A model generated the notes under the pieces. It ran no database searches and was not told the DNA's origin. It saw only the letters and a program-made list of their open reading frames with translations. From Drosophila miranda (taxonomy: Eukaryota; Arthropoda; Insecta; Diptera; Drosophilidae), in assembly GCF_003369915.1 (NCBI RefSeq), contig NW_022881603.1:22193515-22257514 (forward strand): a stretch of 64,000 bases of DNA. The letters are read 5' to 3'. The position numbers and the translations under genes are program-made. How positions within the stretch are numbered: the first letter of the stretch is position 1; every line of letters starts with the position of its first letter. Of this stretch, positions 1-9,799 are shown one piece after another.

Positions 1-499
1 AGAACTTGAACCAGTTGGACTGCGGAGTGGGTATCCTACGGTGCGCAAGTGAGGATCTGAAGACACGGCGACAGCCTCTGATGATTGCGATGGAAGATGA
101 GTGAAAGGCAGCTATGGTACTGTTTCTGATACTGATTTTTATTGAACAAATGCATCTCCTTATATAGCTAGCAGTGGTATTCTTATTCTATGGGAAGGAA
201 CGCACAGGCTCCTTGTGAGTGTATTTTTAGATTGGGTACACTTACTCTGTGCGGGGGTTATATTTCAGTGCATTTACTTAGGTACTTGGCGGCAATAAAG
301 TAGATAGTTTATTGCTTGATCCCTTTTGGTGGGTTCGAGTTTACAAGTGCTATTGTCTATTCTTAGTTGCTAATGTATTTTTCGTGTCGTCATATTCAGT
401 TACATAAAATGACATGGACAATTTTATTTATAAGTATTTGTGTATGAGATTGAACTGTATATTCCTGATATTCATTAAATACATGTCTGTGGCTGAACA
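1..499 (-). repeat. 3' LTR of the BEL element (partial)
   Basis: This stretch matches 7912-8410 with about 10 substitutions. On the minus strand it starts TGTTCAGCC. The last 78 or so bases of the LTR lie outside the window. A short polypurine tract (GGGAGAA on the minus strand, 500-506) adjoins it. Confidence 0.92.
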
Positions 500-506
500 T
501 TCTCCC
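500..506 (-). other. Polypurine tract of the BEL element
   Basis: The minus strand reads GGGAGAA immediately before the 3' LTR start TGTTCAG. This is the expected place for plus-strand DNA priming. Confidence 0.6.
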
Positions 507-523
507 GGCCGTTGAACTGGTGT

Positions 524-2149
524 TCAACCATCGCTCAAGTCGACGGCAAACCGGCGTGCAGGGGGTATAGGGGGTGATGACATGGCTGGATCGGGATTTG
601 ATGGCCTTGGTTTCCATAGTTGATACTTCTCTCGGTATACTTCAGTATTGCGAGCAGTGCAACCAGGGGACATGGAGAGTAGACCAGTTCCTTCCAGTGT
701 TATGGTTGACGGAACTCCGTTGCATACTGCCTGAAGTTTAGTTATAGAATGCGTTGCGAAGATCCATTTATTTGGATGCTGAGTTTTTAGCCACACCGTA
801 TCAGCCTTTGTGTGTGTTACCTGACACAGTGTTTCTGTTTTATTGTTAAACAGTTGAAACTCACAGCAATTGTCCACATTGAAGATCGTCTGATGGTCAA
901 AGCAGATGAACTCCTCGTTGTGTACTTTAAGACAACGTTGGAATTCCTCTTGGGTAGTGCCCATGAACTGGTCTCGATGGATGTTCACCGTTATTATGGT
1001 AGTTCTGAGGTCAAATAGACTCCAGCTTGTTGAATCCCAAAACGGAATTGGGATGATGCTGAAAACTTCGAGCTGAGCTGTTGAAACTAGCGGTAGCGTC
1101 AGCTTGAAGATGACGTGTTTTGCAGTCGGGGTTCCTTCGGCTCGCATGATTCTGTATAGTTGAATCACCTCCTTCGTTGTGACCGGCAGCATTTGATCTT
1201 GTGGCAAATGATCCCGTATCTGGTCTAGTTGGTCTATTAGTTGCTCGGGAGACACCAGCGTGAAGTTTATTCTCCGATGATGAATACCGATTAGGACATC
1301 AGATATATCGGTCAGCATTCGTTGGAGAGTTGTTGTGAGCAGGGTTAATTGTGCTATTAGTCCTAAGTACGCTTGAGTCAGATGATCGCTGTGATATGAC
1401 CCTCTTTCTCGGTTGATAGTAGCCATATGCTGTTCCAAAATTTTTAGGCGATTATCAGTTGTTACTTTGTCTTTTCTGACTACGTTTATTGTCGCGTCGA
1501 CAATTGATGTTTGGTTTTGGAGCAGATGTAGTAGAAAGTCTTCATTGGTTTTCACTTTCTCAATTACTTGAGTCATCTCTTCTGCGTATTTTGCGTCGAG
1601 AACACCAAAAAGACTGCTTGCTACATTTCCTATGATGTCCAGCGGCGATCTGCGTTTTCGAGAAGTTTTCATTAAAACGCTTCCTGCTTGTAGCTCGTTA
1701 TGCACATGTTGAAAGTGTTGAACTATGGAGTTACATGCCGGAACATTTTTTAATTCAGGGCACATGTATCGTAACTCTGAAATTCCAGCAGACATTAGTT
1801 GCATATCCTTCCAATATGGGTCCAAGTCATAGTATACGATCATGGTCCACTCAGACGTTGCTATTCTTGATGTTCCAAGTTTCTCATAGAATATTCCAGG
1901 CTTGTTTGCGAATTGTGTCACATTTATTGACTGTGACAATGCTAATGGAAGCATGAGCAACAGCACCACTAATGTTGATGTTAATGTAGGTGACAATTTT
2001 GTTGTTCGCTGTGTGGGTGGCTCATCAATCGCCGTGGTGTCACTGATCACGTTGTGGGAACGTTTGATTGCCACATCTTCTGGAAAGAGCGGCGCTAGAC
2101 GAGTGATCGGGCGCTTGTATACGCCAGATGCTGTCTTAACGTCAACCAC
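524..2149 (-). CDS. Env-like (baculovirus F-protein type) ORF of the BEL element, without visible membrane anchor
   Basis: This 541-codon frame begins in sequence typical of the integrase C-terminus, so the true Env start is not resolved. A hydrophobic signal-like segment lies at about residues 57-72. A furin-type RKRR site follows at about residues 164-167, with a hydrophobic fusion-peptide-like stretch after it, as in F-like Env proteins of insect retroelements. Several cysteines and NxT/NxS sites suit an ectodomain. The frame ends after a Pro-rich tail with no C-terminal transmembrane helix, so the stalk and anchor appear to be missing. The listed first codon is GTG within a frame that continues upstream. 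The frame overlaps the pol frame by 8 bases in a different phase. Confidence 0.7.
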   Translation of the reverse strand: MVDVKTASGVYKRPITRLAPLFPEDVAIKRSHNVISDTTAIDEPPTQRTTKLSPTLTSTLVVLLLMLPLALSQSINVTQFANKPGIFYEKLGTSRIATSEWTMIVYYDLDPYWKDMQLMSAGISELRYMCPELKNVPACNSIVQHFQHVHNELQAGSVLMKTSRKRRSPLDIIGNVASSLFGVLDAKYAEEMTQVIEKVKTNEDFLLHLLQNQTSIVDATINVVRKDKVTTDNRLKILEQHMATINRERGSYHSDHLTQAYLGLIAQLTLLTTTLQRMLTDISDVLIGIHHRRINFTLVSPEQLIDQLDQIRDHLPQDQMLPVTTKEVIQLYRIMRAEGTPTAKHVIFKLTLPLVSTAQLEVFSIIPIPFWDSTSWSLFDLRTTIITVNIHRDQFMGTTQEEFQRCLKVHNEEFICFDHQTIFNVDNCCEFQLFNNKTETLCQVTHTKADTVWLKTQHPNKWIFATHSITKLQAVCNGVPSTITLEGTGLLSMSPGCTARNTEVYREKYQLWKPRPSNPDPAMSSPPIPPARRFAVDLSDG

Positions 2150-5100
2150 TCGTACATACGTGGTTGTCCTGTCCAGGATATGTCTTAATGATGTCTTCCT
2201 TAACCAAAACTAATAATCCTTCAGGTACGTTTGGTGAAGCGGTCTTCCATTTATGCCGAGCTTGCAATTCTTGGAGGTATTCTGTAGACCATTGTTTCCA
2301 GAATGAATGCTTTAGGCGCGATACCAATTCCCAGCGCTTGACCAATGTTCTTCCTTGATGATCAGTATTGACGTCAGGAGGCGTTGTCAATGGTTCACCA
2401 ATCAAGAAGTGTCCTGGGGTGAGCGCTGTTGTATCAGTGGGATCATTTGACATTGGAGTGATGGGTCGAGAATTGAGAATTGCTTCAATTTCGATTATCA
2501 CTGTGTTTAGTTCTTCAAATGTCAATGAGGCTGTGTTGGTGGTTGTTATCAACAGCTTTTTTGCTGATTTTACAGCCGCTTCCCAGAGGCCGCCAAACGA
2601 TGGAGCCCTGGGAGGAATGAATTTAAAATCCACTTGCTTTTTGTTGCAATGATTCGTGATCAGAGCACTTGCCTTTGAGCTGAATATAGAGTCTTCTAAT
2701 TCTTTAAGCTGGTTGTTTGCACCCACAAAGTTCGTTGCATTGTCGCAATGAATAGTTTGGCACCTCCCACGTCTGCTTAAGAATCGACGCAGGGCGGCCA
2801 AGAATGCATCTGTGGTCAGGTCGCTTACCAGCTCCAGGTGTACTGCCTTTGTGGAAAAGCAGCAGAACACGGCGATGTCCGCCTTATCTGGTCTTTTGCC
2901 TCGGATCTTATGGTGGATCGAGATTGGTCCACAGTAGTCGACGCCTGCATTAAGAAACGGGCGTGCTTGTGTGACTCGTTGTGCTGGGAGATTGCCCATG
3001 TTCTGGTGCATCAGCTTTGGTCTAGCCTTGGTGCATCTAACACAGCTGTGGATGATGCTTCTAGCCATTGTCTTGTCATTGATAATCCAATATTGTTGTC
3101 TTGCGATTGCCCTTAATGCTTGAGCACCACAATGCATGTTCTCCTCATGTAGCTCCCGCAAAATCATTTTGACGATTGGGTCATTGTAAGGCAGCAAAAC
3201 TGGGTGTTTTGCGTTGTATGGAAGTAGAGCTTCTTCAAGTCTACCACCAACTCGGATGAGCTCATCGTCTCCTAGGAAGGGAGATAACGATATGATCGAG
3301 CTCTTTCTATCCACAGTCTTATAGCGTTGGAACTGTTTTAACTCTGCTGTAAGCTCGACTTGTTGTATGGTTCGCAGGATTATAGTGCGGGCGTGAGTCA
3401 GTTCTTCTGCGCAGAGCGTCGTGGTGTTCGCTCTGTTGGTTTTGTAGCAGAAGCGTAACATATATGCCACAATGCGTTGCAGTTTGTGAAACGAGTTGCT
3501 ATGTCTGCTAGTATATAATTCATCCCCAAGTGCGCTAGGTGTGATTGGCAAGCTTACATGTTTAGCTTTTCTCTCAAGATTGCTGGGTTCTATGTTGGGT
3601 GCCTTCGTCCAGTTGTCTCGAGATCCGTGCAGGAATAATGGTCCATATAACCACAGATTGTGATCTGCCAGTCTGCTTGCTGCGATTCCTCTCGACAGGA
3701 CATCGGCTGCGTTGTTGGCCGATGACACGTGACGCCATTGTGACTGGTTTGTTAATGCCTGGATTTTGGCTATTCGATTTGCCACAAAGGTATGGTATGT
3801 TGATGACGATGCGTTTATCCAGGATAACTCAACGGTGGAATCACTCCAAAACCATCCTGAAACCGTGTTAATGTCCATGTTCAGATCCTGTCGGACTCGG
3901 TTTGTGAGCTCGGCACCGAGGACTGCAGCACAAAGTTCTAACCGTGGTAGCGATTGTTTGGCTGTCGGCGCCACACGTGATTTCGAACAGAGCAGTCTTA
4001 CTGACACTTGGTTGTTTTTGTATGTAGCGCGTACATATACTGCTGCGCCATATGCTCGTTCTGATGCATCTACAAATGTATGGAGTTCTTGGGTAACTGG
4101 AATTTTACTATCGTAGATATGCCGGGAAATTTGCATTTTGTTCAATGTTTGTAAGTCGTCCCGGTATTCTTTCCATTCGATTTGGTGTTGTAATGGTAAT
4201 TCGTCATCCCAATCCAGTTTGAGCTCCCAAAGTTGTTGCATGAAGATTTTTGCCTTTACTACCACCGGTGCAAAGAGTCCTAGTGGGTGAAAGATTTGGG
4301 CCAGTTCGGAACATACCACCCGTTTGGTGATGCGTGTAGCCTGACTTTTCTGTGTTCGTCCACACAATGTATCCTTCTTCGGCATCCAGATGAGACCCAG
4401 AGTTTTCACGCTGTAGTGCTCTAGTGTCTCTCCTAATTTAACATCGGTTACAATATCCTCTTTGGGGATTCCTTGGAGAAGTTGCTCATTGTTGGAGCAC
4501 CACTTGCGCAATTTGAATCCGGACGGTAGCAATATCTTATTTAGTTCTTGTCGAACATGAATTGCCTCTGGAATCGTGTTTGCTCCAGTTAGACAGTCGT
4601 CAACATAGAAATCTGTTTTTAATGTTGTTGATCCTACTGGTAGTCTGTCTTTGTATTGTATTGCCAAATGATCCAGACATTTCGTTGCTAGGAACGGAGC
4701 AGCTGTTGTCCCATATGTTACTGTTTTCAGGCGATAGTACCTGATCTCTTCGGATGGATTGTTTCTCCAGACTATCATCTGATGGAATTGATCCTCCGGA
4801 TTCATCCACACTTGCCGGTACATCTTTTCTATGTCCGCTGTGAATACGTACTTATGAATTCGAAATCGTAGCAGAATGGACATAAGTTCGCTCTGAACGG
4901 TGGGTCCAGCCTGCAGAATGTCGTTCAAAGATTTCCCGCTTGTTGATTTGCATGAGGCATCGAATACTACCCGAAGCTTTGTGGTGGTGCTCTCAGGTTT
5001 GAGTACACAATGATGTGGAATGAAGTAGTGCCTTTTGGGAACTTTTGATGCTGGCACAATCTTCATATGTCCTAGTCCTTCATACTCTTCCATGAAGTCC

Positions 5101-5781
5101 ACATAACTCTTCCAAGTTTCTGTTGAGCTTCGCCGCTCCAACGCTAGGAATCTTTTTGTTGCGGTTTCCAATGACTCCCCCAGGGCTGAAGGGTGTTCGG
5201 AAAATGGGAGCTTTACAATAAAACGGCCGTCTAAAGCTGTCTGAAGATTTTCTATAAAATGAGCTTCACACCGTGCTTCCACTGGAGTGCGTGGTTTGTC
5301 TTCCGTCTCTAGATTGTCCAGAGTCCAGAATCTTTCCATGAGCTCGTTTACTCCCGTTGCACAAATGGGTGAGGAATTGTGGGCAGATTTGACTTTTCCT
5401 GCCACAATCCATCCCAGTTTCGTGTTTTGTAGCAACGGGCCTCCTGTCCTTAGCTGCTGTTGATCTGGTAGCAGCAGCTCCGATTAGCATGTCGATTTTG
5501 CCTGGCTTATGGAAGTTTGGATCTGCCAGTGAGATCTTGCTTGGTATGTTTAAGCTATCTGAATCGAGTGCCTGAGCTGGTTGATCAGCTATTATCTGTG
5601 GTAATACGAAAGCTTCAATTCTTTGCGTAAAACCATTGTGAAGGGATTTCATGAGCACATTTACTCGTGCTCTGCTGGTCTTTGATTGACCTCCAATTCC
5701 TTCGATCCGTAATGTTGTGTCTTTTAGTTTGAGTGACAACATTGATGCCATTCGTTCAGAGATCAAGTTTATCTGTGATCC
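2142..5781 (-). pseudogene. BEL pol: protease remainder, reverse transcriptase, RNase H, integrase (frameshifted)
   Basis: The main open frame is 2142-5435 (1097 codons). It shows RT motif A (FTADIEKMYRQV) and the YVDD box (FYVDDCLTGA), then RNase H (TFVDASERAYGAA). Integrase follows, with an H...CVRC zinc site and catalytic Asp, Asp and Glu in the contexts GVDYCGP, IHCDNATNF and GGLWEAAVK. Upstream, 5436-5766 carries the protease-to-RT linker in another phase, and the change falls near 5470-5485. At the 3' end the integrase tail continues in the Env frame, with the change near 2150-2160. Enzymatic residues look intact, so the damage is mostly to reading-frame continuity. Confidence 0.88.
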
Positions 5782-7419
5782 TTAATCTAGCAGTGCTCTT
5801 AAATTAGCAACCTGCCCGTTGTTGGCTTCTACTGCCACCTTTGCTGTGGCCAGAAGATTGTAACTATTGTTACTTGCTGCACCAACCGTCGGGCCTCTTG
5901 ATTCTGTAGCTGCGCCTGATGCTGTTTCAAAATGTAGCATCGTGTTGTGCTTCTTGTCACACTTGAAGCAGTTTCGACCAGGGCATGCGTTTGTTTTGTG
6001 ATTTGTTCTAAAACAATTAACGCACATTTTTTGTTTTTGTACCCAATTTAGTCGTTCTAATGGAGATTTGGAGCGAAATTCTTCGCATCCGTAGAGCTAA
6101 TGGCTTGCTTTTTTGCAGAATGTGCATAAGGGTGCTCGCGTTCTCCCTGTGTTTGCTGATGCACATGTCGTGCCTTTTGGCTCTCTCCTTGATGCTGGTG
6201 GCTTCTTACTGGTTCCTAGAACCCGAATTCTTTGCTCCAAGAACTGAAGCATCGTATCCAGCGCCTGAATGTTCTTTGAGCTTCCCAATGATTGCTCATA
6301 CAAGGCCTTATTTGTTACATCCAGTTTGTTTCTGATAATGGCAATCAATATCGGATCCCATGTAGATATATTGATGCCCAATCCCTTTAGTGATGCAAGC
6401 GATTCTATGGTTGTTATATACAACTCTTTTAATGACTTGGGATCGTCATTAATTGTTTGGTGATTGAGGAAGCGGTTCAGTACCGTGTTCGAAACATCTC
6501 TGGGATTGTTGTATGCGTCAACTAGTATTTCCCAAGCGGCTTCATAATTTTCTTCCTTTAGATCGATATGTCGAATCAATCTTTCTGCCTCGCCGGTAAC
6601 GGTGGTTTTAAGATACCACATCTTTTTCACCGTAGGCATGTTGGTCTCATGCACCATGCATGAGAACAGATCAAAGAACTGGGTCCATTTTAATAGATCC
6701 CCATCAGACTTTGGGATGCTGATGCGTGGAAGATGCACGTTATCCGTGTTTGGTGTGGCTGATTTTGTCAATGCTCTTTGGACCTTACTTTCCAGTGTTA
6801 GGTAGGATTCCATGTCATATCCTCCTTCCACTGGGTCCTCGTATTCCTCATGAATTGTGAAGTGGACTTCCTGCGCTTGAGTCCATAGTGATTTTATCAA
6901 ATCACTTGATGTGCGTCCTTCCGCCTCTGAAAGTTGTTCCAGATTGCGTTTAACAGACTCTACTATGGCCTTTTGTCGGCGACATAGTGAAAGCAGTTTG
7001 CTGTAATCCTTCGAGGGCTGCTGGATCAGACCGCTTTCTTTGGGATCTACTGGAGGATTCTCATGCTTTTCTTTAAAGATGATTTGACGTTCCCCACGAG
7101 CACTAGACGTCTGTGATAGCTTATCCATGCATTCGGTAAAGATCGTAATGTGTTGCTTACATGTTGTACGTAAGTCTTAACGGAATTTTACGTATTTATC
7201 CGTTTTGTCTGTATCGCGAAGTTTGGAGTCGTTTTTGTTGAAGCGATTCCACGCATTTTCGAGTGCTGATATTTTGGCTTGAAAATAAGAGGCCGTTTGC
7301 TTTCGTTCTTGGGAATCTTTTTTAAAGTTCCGAATGCACCTCGATATTTCCTCACCAATCTCTTGCTGCACATCCATTGCCATTGTAGCGGCAGCTTCTG
7401 CCTCCATAAGTGTCTCCAT
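5782..7419 (-). pseudogene. BEL gag and start of protease, with three in-frame stops
   Basis: One phase runs from an ATG at 7419 to 5782 but is cut by TAA at 7177-7179, TAG at 6097-6099 and TAA at 5782-5784. The N-terminal part resembles the helical BEL Gag. The C-terminal part holds CxxC zinc-binding segments (CTFCKKASH, then CVNCFRTNHKTNAC and CFKC). The TAG falls inside the first zinc motif. The last TAA directly follows the Asp of the protease active-site context LLD-x-GSQ, where BEL proteases have DSG or DTG. This copy therefore cannot make a full Gag-Pol without readthrough. Confidence 0.85.
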
Positions 7420-7813
7420 TCTATCTGTTTGTACTTATTACTTTTGACCCGTTGGGAGTGTTTTATTTGCTTTGCAGCTGGATACGCTCCGAATCGCAAC
7501 CGTTCTTGGTCAGAAAGGTAATAGTACAGGTGATGTGTTGGATGGAGGGATTTGTGCTGTTTCCAATTTATGGAACGCACGGAACAACAAAAATTTATTG
7601 CCTTGGTGGTAATCGAATTCTATAGCTGTTTTTCTGTTGGCTGATAACCTGAATATGTCCGATTTGCCAAAGTGATACTTATTGGTAGGAGATGCTACCG
7701 TAAGTGTATGGCCTGATGCCAAATTTTTATTGAAGATGTCCTGTTGACTGCTTCAATCTGATGTCCAGATCGAATCCTTTCACTGTAGCTTGTTAGACAG
7801 TTTGAAAGGATGA

Positions 7814-7831
7814 CCAAGGTCGGGGTCACCA
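7814..7831 (-). other. Primer-binding site of the BEL element
   Basis: Two bases after the 5' LTR the minus strand reads TGGTGACCCCGACC. The initial TGG pairs with a tRNA CCA end. I cannot name the primer tRNA with confidence. Confidence 0.65.
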
Positions 7832-7833
7832 AA

Positions 7834-8410
7834 TGTTAATGTGTGTGTGTGTGTGTAGGAAGCTGGGTTGCATACGGTACATAAACCGTCTACAGTTTGG
7901 TCGTCGCAACTAGAACTTGAACCAGATGGACTGCGGAGTGGGTATCCTACGGTGCGCAAGTGAGGATCTGAAGACACGGCGACAGCCTCTGATGATTGCG
8001 ATGGAAGATGAGTGACAGGCAGCTATGGTACTGTTTCTGATACTGATTTTTATTGAACACATGCATCTCCTTATATAGCTAGCAGTGGTATTCTTATTCT
8101 ATGGGAAGGAACGCACAGGCTCCTTGTGAGTGTATTTTTAGATTGGGTACATTTACTCTGTGCGGCGGTTATATTTCAGTGCATTTACTTAGGTACTTGG
8201 CGGCAATAAAGTAGATAGTTTATTGCTTGATACCTTTTGGTGGGTTCGAGTTTACAAGTGCTATTGTCTATACTTAGTTGCTAATGTATTTTTCGTGTCG
8301 TCATATTCAGTTACATGAAATGACATGGACAATTTTATTTATGAGTATTTGTGTATGAGATTGAACTGTATATTCCTAATATTCATTAAATACATGTCTG
8401 TGGCTGAACA
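7834..8410 (-). repeat. 5' LTR of the BEL element (577 bp)
   Basis: On the minus strand it runs from TGTTCAGCC to ATTAACA, with a (CA)n tract near its end. It matches the left LTR. Its right edge at 8410 abuts the interrupted gypsy pol sequence. Confidence 0.9.
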
Positions 8411-8416
8411 CCTTCC

Positions 8417-9799
8417 TTAACTCCTGATATTATCCACTTCCAGCTCTTCAATACTGCGCGACAATGTATCTGCCACTACATTGTCCGCTCCTTTCCGGTG
8501 TTCTATGCCGAAATCGAAGGCCTGCAGTTGAAGGGACCAACGAGCTAAGCGACCATCCAGGTTCTTCATGGTCATGAGCCATTTGAGACTGGCGTGGTCA
8601 GTTATGACTGTAAACGGTATAAGCTCTACGTACGGACGGATCTTAAGGATCGCCATGAGGGCTGCCAGACACTCCTTCTCTGTCACCGAGTAGTTTTTTT
8701 GGTGGCAATTCAGTTTGGCAGAGAAAAACGCTATGGGCCTCTCGTTCTGCTCGTCATCCCGTTGGAAGAGTACGGCTCCTAACCCATAATGTGAGGCGTC
8801 GCACTGTATGTAGAAGTGCCGCTTGAAATCCGCGTGTACCAGGACTGGTGCCGAGGTGAGTGCAGCTTTTAGCTCCCCCATGGCTCGTTTTGCCTCCTCC
8901 GTCAATTTAAACTTTCCATTTCCCGACTTTTTCAGGGCGTCTGTGAGCGGACCGGCCATCTCAGCATAGTTTTTCATAAAGCGCCGGTACCAGCCCGCAG
9001 TTCCCAGGAAACTACGCAATTCTCGAACAGATTGCGGCTCGGGAATGCGCAAAATGGCCGACACACGATCCGGATCCATCTTCAGCGCTCCTCCTCCCAC
9101 TATAAATCCCAGGTATTTAATGTTTTTATAGCAAAAATGAGATTTGCTCAGCCCAATCGTTAAATTTGCTTCTCGTAGACGCTCGGCAACCTGTCGCAGA
9201 ATCTTCACGTGCGTTTGGAAGTCCTCAGCTATAATCAGCAAGTCGTCGAGATACGCATAGACGTTTCAACGCATCTCAACCGGAATCACCTTATCGACCA
9301 GTCTACATAGGCGTTGTGCGGCGTTGCAGAGGCCAAAGGGCATCATACGGAACTGGTACAGAGGCCGTCCCGGCACCGTGAACGCCGTATATGGTCGGCT
9401 CTGCTCGTCCAGCTCGATTTGCCAAAAAGCGAATTTTAAGTCGACGCTGGAGATATATATCGTCTGATCGAGACGCGACAAAATCCCCTCGATGCTAGGA
9501 AGTGGGTAAGCGTCCTTGATGGTTACTTTGTTGAGCTTTCGGGCATCGAGACAGAAACGATTTTTTCCCGGCCTTCGCACCACGGTGGTACGGTTGATCC
9601 ACGGACTATCACTGTACTCGATGACTCTCAAAGCCAACATTTTGTCCACCTCACCACACACCACTTCCTGCATCGCTGGCGACAGCGGGTAATGTCGATC
9701 CTTCACAGGCTCGGCCTTCTCCACCAACTGAATTTTGTGAGTCTCTCTCGACGTCCTCCCCAGGCCTACGGCTTCGAAAGTCAGAAACACTGCCTTCAC
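8417..9799 (-). pseudogene. Osvaldo-like RT and RNase H (nonsense-mutated)
   Basis: This continues the gag-protease phase after a TAG at 9800-9802. RT motif A is intact (YISSVDLKFAFWQI), as is the YLDD box (YAYLDDLLIIA). A TGA at 9266-9268 sits a few codons before YLDD, where the plus-strand relative has Ser. RNase H (YIQCDASHYGLGAVLF, VTEKECLAAL, TDHASLKWL) follows. A TAA at 8417-8419 ends the frame six bases before the BEL LTR. Integrase is not in the window. Confidence 0.85.

Larger units (their letters stand above)
1..8410 (-). mobile_element. BEL/Pao LTR retrotransposon with env-like ORF, left LTR cut by window edge
   Basis: The element reads on the minus strand: 5' LTR (7834-8410), primer-binding site, gag, protease, RT, RNase H, integrase, env-like gene, 3' LTR (1-499, incomplete). 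The pol domain order and the zinc-binding sequences are those of BEL/Pao. The two LTRs differ at about 10 of 499 aligned positions, which suggests a moderately recent insertion. The coding region has three in-frame stops and two frame changes, so this copy cannot act autonomously. It is inserted into the pol gene of the Osvaldo-like element on its right, whose integrase end must lie left of the window. Confidence 0.9.
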
